This document shows positions 1 to 5,486 of a stretch of 20,859 nt of DNA, one piece after another. The notes under the pieces were generated by a model. The model ran no database searches. It worked only from the letters and a program-made list of their open reading frames with translations, and was not told the origin of the DNA. Position 1 is the first letter of the stretch. The number at the start of each line of letters is the position of its first letter. This DNA comes from a virus. The stretch is taken from the IMG/VR virus record IMGVR_UViG_3300006802_000741, positions 1-20,859 of that record. One strand, given 5' to 3'. The translations under genes and the position numbers were made by a program.

Positions 1-93
1 CAGTGGTACATCGTTGGGGACTCCCTGTCCTGTGATCTGATTGGTGCTGGTACGGCCTTTGCCCTGCCTGTTGCTACTATTACCCAAGGTTGA
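1..93 (+). CDS. C-terminus of a virion protein (partial, unidentified)
   Basis: Frame 1 is open from the window edge to a TGA at 91-93 and encodes 30 residues ending ...ALPVATITQG. The next gene starts 4 nt later, the same tight spacing as elsewhere in this genome. Position just before the terminase cluster matches the place of tail or tail-fibre genes in T7-like phages, so a virion protein is the best guess. This is an inference from position only; 30 residues are too few to name a family. Confidence 0.5.
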   Translation, partial: QWYIVGDSLSCDLIGAGTAFALPVATITQG

Positions 94-97
94 GATT

Positions 98-769
98 ATG
101 CCAAGCGTTACTTCTTCTCGTGATCGCTCCAAGCGGCGGTCCAATAAGCCTGTTACCAAAGGACAGAATCCTCAACGGGCCAATCGTCAAGCTGTTAGCC
201 AAGCAAAGGTTACCTCCGCAAGCAATGGCAAACCCACGGGTGCTGCTGCTTCTCGGGTGACAACTGGTCGTGGTCAATCTTCCAAAAGTTCTGATGCTAA
301 GTCTTGGCAAAAGATGAACCAACTCGGTTCTGCTAAATCCGCAAAGGCTGCTGAACCTAAGCCCCGGACTCCTGCTCCTGGGACTGGCAACGTTCTCAAA
401 GCTGCCCAGCAGTTCAGTAAGGACAAGGCAGCAAAGGATCGGCAAGTCAACCGTGGTGTGGCGGCATTCCGTGCCAAAATGAATCAATCAATGGTAGGAA
501 AAGCTGCCGCATTGGTTGGCGGTGCCAAAGCTCTTGGTCCTAAAGCTATTGCTGAAACCGTGGCCCCGCGTCCTACCGCTGACGGAACCCTCACCGCTGC
601 CATGAAGCGTGGCGACTACAAGCCCCGTCAAGGTCCTGCTGTGCCACAGCGTCTGACGCAAGGTGGCATGGACAAAGGCTCCTTTGACAAGGCGTTTAAG
701 GCTTCCCGCACTGCTGGGAAGAAGACCTTCACCTGGCGCGGTAAGAAGTATACCACCAAGATGAAATAG
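98..769 (+). CDS. Long basic, low-complexity phage protein upstream of the terminase
   Basis: 223 aa. The ATG at 98 is chosen because it lies 4 nt after the upstream stop and has AAGG at 86-89; the frame is open further upstream but only within the previous gene. The protein is rich in Lys, Arg, Ala, Ser, Gly and Pro, very basic, and probably disordered over its first 120 residues. A more ordered C-terminal part ends in FDKAF...[17 protein letters not shown], a terminal motif that I recall from hypothetical proteins of marine podoviruses. There is no signal peptide or membrane helix. T7 has its holin and small terminase subunit at this position, so a DNA-binding packaging partner is possible, but the length (T7 gp18 is 89 aa) does not fit well. 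Function unknown. Confidence 0.8.
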   Translation: MPSVTSSRDRSKRRSNKPVTKGQNPQRANRQAVSQAKVTSASNGKPTGAAASRVTTGRGQSSKSSDAKSWQKMNQLGSAKSAKAAEPKPRTPAPGTGNVLKAAQQFSKDKAAKDRQVNRGVAAFRAKMNQSMVGKAAALVGGAKALGPKAIAETVAPRPTADGTLTAAMKRGDYKPRQGPAVPQRLTQGGMDKGSFDKAFKASRTAGKKTFTWRGKKYTTKMK

Positions 770-771
770 TC

Positions 772-906
772 ATGCCCCTATCTAAAGGCAAATCCAATAA
801 GGCTGTGTCTTCTAACATCAGTAAAATGGTAAAGGAAGGTCGCCCAAAAAATCAAGCCATTGCCATTGCCCTTTCCAAAGCTGGCAAGAGTAAGAAGCGT
901 AAATAA
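772..906 (+). CDS. 44-aa basic phage protein (DUF6496-like)
   Basis: An ATG 2 nt after the previous stop opens a 44-aa frame ending at TAA 904-906. The sequence begins [20 protein letters not shown], continues to an [18 protein letters not shown] end, and has 13 Lys/Arg residues. Short proteins of this pattern (KGKS, Sx[10 protein letters not shown], basic tail) are common next to packaging genes in many tailed phages; from memory the family is DUF6496. No function is known. Tight spacing to the gene before, and a hairpin plus the terminase start after it, make it part of the packaging transcript. Confidence 0.8.
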   Translation: MPLSKGKSNKAVSSNISKMVKEGRPKNQAIAIALSKAGKSKKRK

Positions 907-912
907 CCACCA

Positions 913-943
913 GAGGGGCCTACAAGCGCCATTAAGGCCCCTC
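913..943 (+). terminator. Hairpin between the 44-aa gene and terminase
   Basis: The 9-bp perfect stem GAGGGGCCT (913-921) / AGGCCCCTC (935-943) has a 13-nt loop. No T tract follows, so this may be an RNA processing or stability element, or a weak terminator lowering terminase expression, not a classical intrinsic terminator. The stem is visible in the sequence; the role is inferred. Confidence 0.5.
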
Positions 944-968
944 CACCCCACATTAGGTATATCGTATT

Positions 969-2705
969 GTGAATCAAAAAACAGGCACCTTAGAAAGCCG
1001 CCTAGCGGCCAGTTTCCCTTTGTTCCTTTCCCTTGTATGGAAGTCGCTAGACCTGCCGCGTCCAACAAGGGCTCAACTTGCTATTGCTGGGTATCTCCAA
1101 AACGGCCCCAAGAGACTACAGATCTCCGCATTTCGGGGACTTGGTAAGTCGTGGATTGCTGCTGCTTTTGTTTTGTGGACCCTGTGGAAGGACATCGACA
1201 AGAAAATCCTCGTGGTATCCGCAAGTAAACAACGGGCGGATGACTTCACCATCTTTACTCAAAAGTGTATCCAAGAGTTTGAGTGGCTCGCTCACATGCG
1301 TCCACAAAACGATGACCAACGCTGGAGCAGAGTTTCCTTTGATGTTGCTGGGTGTCGCCCTGCTCAGTCACCATCGGTAAAGAGTGTAGGTATCACAGGA
1401 CAGATCACTGGTTCTCGTGCTGACCTGATTGTGTTTGATGACGTGGAGGTGCCAGCAAACTCCGCAACCGACATGATGCGAGAGAAGCTTCTTCAACTGG
1501 TGACGGAGGGTGAGTCCGTGCTGACCCCCAAAAGGGATTCTAGGATTGTCTTTTTGGGAACCCCACAGACCACCTTCACCATTTATCGGACCCTAAGGGA
1601 ACGGAACTATCGACCATTGGTGTGGCCAGCCAGGTATCCAAAGAGTCTTGTTGGGTATGAAGAGATTCTTGCTCCTCAACTACTGTCCGACATTGAAGAG
1701 AAAGGATTAGACAACATCGCTTGGGAACCAACAGACACACGCTTCTCAGAGATCAACCTTCTTGAAAGGGAACACAGCATGAGTCGAAGCAACTTCATGC
1801 TCCAGTTTATGCTTGACACGAGTCTGTCTGACTCCCTCAAGTTCCCCCTCAAGCTCAGCGACTTCTCAGTGATGCCTCTGGACCCCGGGAAGGGGCCTTC
1901 GGACGTGATTTGGGGTGCTGATAAGGAAACCCTCCTTGACATGCCCGCCGTGGCCCTTCCAGGCGACAGATGGCACCGACCCAAAAGTACCATCGATTAC
2001 GTCCCCTATAATCAGACGATTATCGCTGTGGACCCCTCCGGTCGTGGTAAGGACGAGACTGTTGCTGTGGTCCTAAGCCAAATCAATGGGTTCATCTTTG
2101 TCAGGGACATGCTTGCCACGCAGGATGGTTATTCGGATACTACGCTTCGGGGTATCCTAACACTTGCAAAGAGATACGGAGCCAGTGTGTGTCTCATTGA
2201 GTCTAACTTCGGTGATGGGGCGATCATGGAACTCATGAAGAAACATGCCCAAGAAATGAAGGTTGGTATGATGTTTGAGGAAGTCCGTGCTACGACCCGA
2301 AAGGAAGACCGAATCATTGACACTTTGGAACCCGTCCTAAACCAGCATCGCATCATTATTGACCAAAAGCTCATTGATTGGGACTACCGCAGCAACCCAG
2401 AGATGGCCCCTGAGGAACGGCTTCCCCGTATGCTCATGTACCAACTGACACGGATGTGCCGTGAGAAGGGTGCCGTAAAGCATGATGACCGAGTTGATGC
2501 GCTCGCCTTGGGCGTGAAATATTTCCAAGACATCCTTGCCATCTCGGCAAAGGAACAGGACATCCAGAAGTCCCGACAACAGTGGTCCAACATGGTGGAG
2601 GGGTTCCTTTCTGCTCCGACCTTGGCCACCGATCTCCTTGTGGCGGGAAGCACCTTTGACGACCCCATAACCCAAGAGGAGGGGCCCATTTTTACCTGGA
2701 TGTGA
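969..2705 (+). CDS. terL: Terminase large subunit (T7 gp19-like DNA packaging ATPase/nuclease)
   Basis: 578 aa with a GTG start, close to T7 gp19 (586 aa). This is the packaging motor: it cuts concatemeric DNA and pumps it through the portal into the prohead. An N-terminal ATPase domain carries the Walker A motif SAFRGLGKS (Lys60), the T7-type FRGxGKS form, and Walker B ADLIVFDDVE (Asp157, Asp158). A coupling motif LGTPQTT follows. The C-terminal RNase H-like nuclease starts at IIAVDPSGRGKDET (acidic residue in VDPS) and ends with DDRVDALALG. The GTG start follows TTAGG by about 12 nt; no ATG upstream fits. It ends the late cluster and is followed by more than 500 non-coding bases, as expected near the right genome end of a T7-like phage. 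Confidence 0.97.
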   Translation: MNQKTGTLESRLAASFPLFLSLVWKSLDLPRPTRAQLAIAGYLQNGPKRLQISAFRGLGKSWIAAAFVLWTLWKDIDKKILVVSASKQRADDFTIFTQKCIQEFEWLAHMRPQNDDQRWSRVSFDVAGCRPAQSPSVKSVGITGQITGSRADLIVFDDVEVPANSATDMMREKLLQLVTEGESVLTPKRDSRIVFLGTPQTTFTIYRTLRERNYRPLVWPARYPKSLVGYEEILAPQLLSDIEEKGLDNIAWEPTDTRFSEINLLEREHSMSRSNFMLQFMLDTSLSDSLKFPLKLSDFSVMPLDPGKGPSDVIWGADKETLLDMPAVALPGDRWHRPKSTIDYVPYNQTIIAVDPSGRGKDETVAVVLSQINGFIFVRDMLATQDGYSDTTLRGILTLAKRYGASVCLIESNFGDGAIMELMKKHAQEMKVGMMFEEVRATTRKEDRIIDTLEPVLNQHRIIIDQKLIDWDYRSNPEMAPEERLPRMLMYQLTRMCREKGAVKHDDRVDALALGVKYFQDILAISAKEQDIQKSRQQWSNMVEGFLSAPTLATDLLVAGSTFDDPITQEEGPIFTWM

Positions 2706-2713
2706 CCGTTTTG

Positions 2714-2738
2714 AAACCCGTTGCGCTGGAAGGGGTTT
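2714..2738 (+). terminator. Hairpin just after the terminase stop
   Basis: AAACCC (2714-2719) pairs with GGGTTT (2733-2738) across a 13-nt loop, starting 9 nt after the terminase stop. It lacks a T run. Position suggests a terminator or 3'-end stabiliser for late mRNA. It overlaps the left end of the repeat at 2731-2759. Confidence 0.4.
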
Positions 2739-2759
2739 AGTGGAAGGGCTATTATTACC
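2731..2759 (+). repeat. Repeat copy 1 (shared with the RNA polymerase gene)
   Basis: GGAAGGGCTATTATTACC (2742-2759) is identical to 8422-8439. Extending left to 2731/8411 adds 11 bases with 8 matches, giving 26/29. By a simple random-sequence estimate, an 18-mer match is expected well under once in a window of this size. Copy 1 is intergenic and copy 2 is coding. Confidence 0.85.
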
Positions 2760-2909
2760 CAGAGAAGTGGTGCTCTTTGGGTGTGGAAACAGCGGTTTCG
2801 TAAAGGGGGGACCTCTCTAGGGGGGTTCCTCCGACTTCCAAAGTTTCTTCTTCGTATCCCGTCAAACCAACTGTAAACTCCAGTGGGAACGGGTACGGGT
2901 ATGGACGGA

Positions 2910-2931
2910 CGGACCCCCTCCGGGGGGTTCG
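2910..2931 (+). terminator. Stable UNCG-tetraloop hairpin
   Basis: C2910-C2918 pairs with G2923-G2931 (9 bp, one G-U), closing a TCCG loop with a C-G closing pair: the UNCG class of very stable RNA tetraloops. No T run follows. It could be a terminator, a 3'-end protector, or a DNA hairpin near a genome end. Confidence 0.5.
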
Positions 2932-2958
2932 ACACAAACAGAAAAGCTAGTGTTTACT

Positions 2959-2976
2959 AAGCGAGCGAAGCGAGCG
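2959..2976 (+). repeat. Tandem AAGCGAGCG x2
   Basis: Two perfect 9-bp units, 2959-2967 and 2968-2976, in the non-coding stretch, immediately before the AT-rich island. Visible directly; role unknown. Confidence 0.7.
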
Positions 2977-3047
2977 TCCTACCAGCCCCACAGGGAAACG
3001 CGACCACTGTAAATAAAAACAAGAATAAAAAAAGACAAATTTTATTA

Positions 3048-3175
3048 CTGTTATTAATTGTTTTTATTGTTATTAAGGAAGAATGTATCACGATAGGTAG
3101 TAATATGATATATAGCGACCTATCATGATACGGCTGTTATAGAAAGAAAAATAACAATAGTAACAATAATAACAG
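3048..3175. repeat. Nested inverted repeats in an AT-rich island
   Basis: Outer arms: 3048-3056 pairs with 3167-3175 (CTGTTATTA/TAATAACAG), 3058-3062 with 3162-3166, and 3065-3074 with 3150-3159; together 24 paired positions with one bulged base and two mismatches. Inner arms: 3085-3098 and 3118-3131 (GTATCACGATAGGT/ACCTATCATGATAC), 13 of 14 paired. The whole can form a single long hairpin or cruciform of about 128 nt. Candidate origin, operator for thyX or terminus element. Confidence 0.75.
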
Positions 3176-3224
3176 ATAGTACCTATACTACTAGTACTAC
3201 CGACACACCACTGTTACCCACAAA

Positions 3225-3899
3225 ATGGCACCCGACATCAAACAACCATTTGAATCCCCCTATTCCTCAAACGTTCGTCTGGTCTGGATTACCCCAGCAG
3301 CAGAACACACCATTGAGTATTGTGCTAGGGTTAGTAATCCAAAGGGACAAAACAAGTTAGACACAACCGGAAAGTTGCTTCGCTACCTTGTTGCTAATAA
3401 TCATTGGTCCCCCTTTGAGATGGCAAGTTGCTGCGTGGAGATCAATACCACGAGGGACATAAGCGCACAGATCCTTCGACACAGATCGTTCTCGTTTCAG
3501 GAGTTCTCTCAAAGGTACGCGTCTACTGTGGATGGACTTGGTGGGCTGGAGATTCCGCATCTCCGTAGGCAAGACCTGAAGAACCGTCAGGCTTCCCACG
3601 ACGACCTTACCCGAGAGGAAACACAAGCCTTTTACAGGCGGATCTCTTCGTTGTTTGAAGACCTGGAGCATCTCTACCAAGAAATGCTGAGTTGTGGGGT
3701 TGCTAAGGAGTGTGCTCGTAAGATTCTTCCGATGAATAGTCCAACACGGCTTTACATGTCGGGAACCATCAGGAGCTGGATCCACTACCTTACGGTTAGG
3801 CGTGAAGAAGGTACACAACTTGAACATAGGGTCATTGCTAATCAGATCTATCAAATCCTCAACAAAGAAATGCCAAACCTATGGGAAGTGATCAACTGA
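3225..3899 (+). CDS. thyX: Flavin-dependent thymidylate synthase ThyX
   Basis: 224 aa, full length for the family. ThyX makes dTMP from dUMP using FAD, NADPH and methylenetetrahydrofolate (EC 2.1.1.148). The signature RHRX7S is present as RHRSFSFQEFS (Arg85-Ser95), followed by QRYAS. The upstream HWSPFEMASCCVEI block and the downstream ARKILPMNSPTRLYMSGTIRSW block with the dUMP-binding Arg are also conserved. It stands alone between two non-coding stretches, apart from the main nucleotide cluster at 16-19 kb, and so probably has its own promoter in or near the AT-rich island. No clear Shine-Dalgarno precedes the ATG. The next gene starts 19 nt before its stop. ThyX supplies dTMP for phage DNA and complements the RNR and MazG genes. 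Confidence 0.97.
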   Translation: MAPDIKQPFESPYSSNVRLVWITPAAEHTIEYCARVSNPKGQNKLDTTGKLLRYLVANNHWSPFEMASCCVEINTTRDISAQILRHRSFSFQEFSQRYASTVDGLGGLEIPHLRRQDLKNRQASHDDLTREETQAFYRRISSLFEDLEHLYQEMLSCGVAKECARKILPMNSPTRLYMSGTIRSWIHYLTVRREEGTQLEHRVIANQIYQILNKEMPNLWEVIN

Positions 3900-4180
3900 T
3901 TCTTAATGAGTTTAAAACACTCTATTGGGTATGGAAACGCGGTCTGCCTGATTGGGCCGCGTTCTTGTTGCTTGGGTTTCTTGTTTGGTTAGAAGACAGA
4001 ACCATCAACAAGAGAATTGATAATGTTGTTGATGAGGCTATTAAGGAATATGAAAAGGTTGACCCACCTACTGCTGTTGTGTCGCCTCCTGTTTATTCCG
4101 AATCGGGTAGTGGCTTCTTTGATGAAATGCGTCTCACAGCCCCCTGGAAGGCTCAGGAAGACCCCTCCGACCCTCCGTAG
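3881..4180 (+). CDS. Single-pass membrane protein, possible holin or lysis-related
   Basis: 99 aa, starting inside the 3' end of thyX. One hydrophobic helix (about residues 20-37, LPDWAAFLLLGFLVWLE) is followed by a charged stretch predicted helical (RTINKRIDNVVDEAIKEYEK) and a Pro/Ser-rich hydrophilic tail. A short protein with one membrane helix and a charged helix after it, near the terminase, is reminiscent of T7 gp17.5 (class II holin, 67 aa). There is no detectable identity, so this is inference. A spanin-like or unrelated inner-membrane role is possible. Translational coupling to thyX is likely from the overlap. Confidence 0.75.
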   Translation: MGSDQLILNEFKTLYWVWKRGLPDWAAFLLLGFLVWLEDRTINKRIDNVVDEAIKEYEKVDPPTAVVSPPVYSESGSGFFDEMRLTAPWKAQEDPSDPP

Positions 4181-4236
4181 GTGACATAGCACCTCCGGCC
4201 TCTCGGAGGGCCCTTCTGGGGGCTTCTAGGCGTCAC
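4181..4236 (+). terminator. Branched hairpin structure after the membrane-protein gene
   Basis: GTGAC (4181-4185) can pair with GTCAC (4232-4236), enclosing CCTCCG/CGGAGG (4192-4197/4204-4209, loop GCCTCT) and a short CCC-TTCT-GGG hairpin near 4211-4220. Alternatively CCCTCCG at 4171-4177, overlapping the end of the gene, pairs with CGGAGGG (4204-4210). There is no T run. Probably a 3'-end structure; the alternative pairing would let translation to the stop change the fold. Confidence 0.45.
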
Positions 4237-4433
4237 TCATGAATTTTAACAGAAATTTGTGAAGTCCATACGCATATACGGCGACGCCCAGCACCCCCCA
4301 TGGCCCCCCTTCCTAGTAGATTTGTTCTACTCCCCGGCCCCATCGTGTCCAAACCATGTCCAACCGGCCCTGTCCAGCCCCAAAAGCCAGGCCACCACTA
4401 GGTTGCGTCACTGTCCGATAGGCAGATACGCAA

Positions 4434-4513
4434 GCATTTGGACAGGGATAGCAGTACAAATGCACTATGTGCTACATATAACGCGGGCGCGTGTAGTACG
4501 CGTGTACTTTTTA
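4434..4513 (+). terminator. Three consecutive hairpins ending in a T tract
   Basis: First, GCATTTG/CAAATGC (4434-4440/4457-4463). Second, CTAC plus ACGC (4472-4475, 4481-4484) pairing with GCGT plus GTAG (4489-4496), with a 5-nt bulge and GGGC loop. Third, AGTAC-GCGT-GTACT (4495-4508) followed directly by TTTT. The last resembles an intrinsic terminator with a short stem. The second and third share bases, so they compete. Confidence 0.4.
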
Positions 4514-4521
4514 TATAAAAT
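4512..4521 (+). promoter_or_regulatory. Possible -10 element (TATATAAAAT)
   Basis: A TATATAAAAT block follows the T tract at 4508-4512; a start site would fall near 4526. No good -35 hexamer is seen at the proper distance, as in many cyanobacterial promoters lacking one. It would drive the structured segment downstream. Confidence 0.35.
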
Positions 4522-4525
4522 CTGT

Positions 4526-4814
4526 GCCCTTCGCAATAACGCTTCCTTGTTGAGAATGTTAAAAGATGTGGGTGATTCTCGCGCCTTGGGCCTAGCAGGG
4601 CTTAGGTTGGCTTCGAACCTAGAAAACAGAAGAAGGAAAGCGACGCAGGCCGGGGGTCTCGCGCGATGGGCCATGTTGTGCCCACTTGCGCGTGGTGACC
4701 TTTGGACGGTCTGCAGCCCGATGGTGGCGACCATTGCAAATAAACGCGGAGAGTAGGCAGCTCCAGTCGCGCCTAATTTATTCTTTTATTTGGACAGAAC
4801 GGCCAGCCGTTTTT
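4526..4814 (+). ncRNA. Candidate structured non-coding RNA
   Basis: Downstream of the -10-like block are three hairpins in series: TAGGTT/AACCTA (4603-4608/4616-4621); a long one at 4655-4700 built from GGTC/GACC, CGCGC/GCGCG and TGGGC/GCCCA; and 4719-4725/4730-4736. A terminator-like hairpin with a T run (4798-4814) closes the segment. Start point is inferred from the -10-like block. Not a tRNA: no cloverleaf can be closed. It may instead be merely a structured leader or terminal repeat. Confidence 0.3.
4798..4814 (+). terminator. Intrinsic-terminator-like hairpin
   Basis: AACGG (4798-4802), loop CCAG, CCGTT (4807-4811), then TTT; five consecutive T in all (4810-4814). Lying directly upstream of the early promoter, it could isolate the early operon from upstream transcription. 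Confidence 0.5.
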
Positions 4815-4829
4815 ATCAACGTCGATTCG

Positions 4830-4858
4830 TTGACTGTCCCATTGCCCATAACTATTGG
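4830..4858 (+). promoter_or_regulatory. Candidate host sigma70-type early promoter
   Basis: TTGACT (4830-4835, 5/6 to TTGACA), 17-nt spacer, then TATTGG (4853-4858, weak -10). It lies 24 nt before the first gene of the long operon. Genes upstream of the phage RNA polymerase must be read by host polymerase, so a promoter here is expected. Confidence 0.45.
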
Positions 4859-4868
4859 GCACACACAC
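4854..4868 (+). promoter_or_regulatory. Syn5-like phage RNA polymerase promoter candidate
   Basis: ATTGGGCACACACAC matches the Syn5 RNA polymerase promoter as I recall it (ATTGGGCACCCGTAA) at 11 of 15 positions, including the first nine in a row. I found no other ATTGGGCAC in the window on either strand. It overlaps the -10 of the host-type promoter, so both polymerases could start from the same place. Confidence 0.5.
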
Positions 4869-4873
4869 ACACA
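4860..4873 (+). repeat. (CA)7 dinucleotide tract in the early leader
   Basis: Seven CA units between the promoter candidate and the first start codon. It yields an unstructured, SD-free leader. Confidence 0.8.
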
Positions 4874-4882
4874 AACATCATC

Positions 4883-5197
4883 ATGACTACACTTCACGAA
4901 GCCCTTGCCGCTCGTTTTACCGACAATGATGAGATCCGCGACATAGCTAATCATGGCTGTCCCGGCGGTGTTAATGGTTTCATTTGGAACTATGAAGTCG
5001 CTGAATTCTTCGATCAATATGAAGAAGAGATCTATGATTATCTCAATGATTGCGAGATGTCTATGAAAGATTTTGTTAAAGACAACGGCAACACTATTAC
5101 CACACTCAAAGTTAACATGGTGTGGGCTGTTGTTGAACAATGGTGTCATGTTTCAAACATGATTAATCAAATGGAAGCTGTTGCACTTGCATCCTGA
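4883..5197 (+). CDS. First early gene, conserved hypothetical (DUF7222-like)
   Basis: 104 aa from ATG 4883. The frame is open upstream, but the stretch there contains the promoter and terminator signals, so the later ATG is chosen; no Shine-Dalgarno is visible. The motif IRDIANHGCPGGVNGFIWNY followed by EVAEFFDQYEEEIYDYLND is reminiscent of a small family in phages and plasmids that I recall as DUF7222 (I(R/A)DIANHGC...GGFIY...). Acidic, soluble, predicted helical. Being first after the early promoter, it is likely among the earliest and most abundant products, a typical place for host-takeover proteins. Function unknown. Confidence 0.85.
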   Translation: MTTLHEALAARFTDNDEIRDIANHGCPGGVNGFIWNYEVAEFFDQYEEEIYDYLNDCEMSMKDFVKDNGNTITTLKVNMVWAVVEQWCHVSNMINQMEAVALAS

Positions 5198-5199
5198 TT

Positions 5200-5255
5200 G
5201 TTACACTTAGGGATGAGTTAATCGCCATCCCTTTCTGTAACCCTTCAAGGTTACA
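5200..5255 (+). promoter_or_regulatory. Alternative hairpins in the only interior gap of the operon
   Basis: Form A: GTTACA (5200-5205) pairs with TGTAAC (5236-5241), enclosing AGGGATG/CATCCCT (5209-5215/5226-5232) with a symmetric 3x3 internal loop. Form B: the same TGTAAC pairs with a second GTTACA (5250-5255), loop 8 nt. GTTACACTT occurs twice (5200-5208, 5250-5258). Form A and B are mutually exclusive. Possible attenuator, processing site or RNA switch before the gene at 5277. Confidence 0.55.
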
Positions 5256-5276
5256 CTTCTCACAAACCTCTTATCT

Positions 5277-5477
5277 ATGAAAACCGCAACCTTCCGCATC
5301 ACCACAAGTTATGGCAACATACGTTGCTATCCTGTGGATGCAACTGCCAAGCTATTGTGTGATCTTTCAGGGTTTAAGACCTTACTACCAAACACTTTAA
5401 CTATCATGGAGGATCTAGGTTTCATTTGTATTAATGAGATCAATGATTCCACGATCACACCTTCCCAACTCTACTAA
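5277..5477 (+). CDS. Small early hypothetical protein
   Basis: 66 aa. Contains FRITTSYGNIRCYPVDATAK and a KTLLPNTLTIMEDLGF segment; I recall short phage and bacterial proteins with the pattern TSYGNxRxYP...LxxxKTLTPxxLxxIxxLGF, none with a known function. Mixed alpha/beta, soluble. It lies after the alternative-hairpin gap and 9 nt before the next gene. Confidence 0.8.
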   Translation: MKTATFRITTSYGNIRCYPVDATAKLLCDLSGFKTLLPNTLTIMEDLGFICINEINDSTITPSQLY

Positions 5478-5486
5478 ATCACAACA

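Larger units (their letters stand above)
2706..3224. other. 519-nt non-coding stretch, two-part composition
   Basis: No credible gene on either strand; minus-strand frames here are open only because terminase codons leave them open. The left part (2706-3000) is GC-rich (2881-2940 is about 65% GC by hand count), with G and C runs and hairpins. The right part (3011-3190) is about 23% GC. The abrupt change, the palindromes and the position after terminase suggest that it holds a genome end, an origin or control elements for thyX. None of these can be proved from one window. Confidence 0.7.
4237..4882. other. Long non-coding, structure-rich leader before the early genes
   Basis: About 650 nt without a convincing gene. 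A GTG-started 165-aa frame (4259-4756) has no family resemblance, no RBS and protein composition typical of chance GC-rich reading. The stretch holds many inverted repeats, listed separately, and at its right end the probable early promoters. The left DTR of the genome may lie here or in 2706-3224. Confidence 0.65.

Noticed and set aside
2337-2935. Minus-strand frames (112 and 183 aa) opposite terminase and its 3' flank
   Set aside because: They largely mirror terminase codons, have no starts with RBS, and no recognisable motifs. All other supported genes are on the + strand.
3171-3177. ATCTGTT (minus strand), the T7 concatemer-junction pause motif
   Set aside because: A 7-mer is expected a few times by chance in this window; the same word occurs at 6836-6842 within genes. 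No further support.
4588-4625. tRNA-like GGCTTCGAACC segment
   Set aside because: The TTCGAAC/TTCGAAG loop looks like a T-arm on either strand, but the 5-bp stem does not close and no acceptor or anticodon arm can be built. It is a simple 6-bp hairpin.
4259-4756. 165-aa GTG-started open frame on the + strand
   Set aside because: No RBS, no family resemblance, odd residue mix, and it runs through hairpins, the -10-like block and a T tract. Read as chance openness of GC-rich non-coding DNA.
4860-4873. (CA)7 as a phase-variable tract
   Set aside because: It is non-coding, short, and phage replication is brief; slippage would alter only leader length. Treated as a leader feature.
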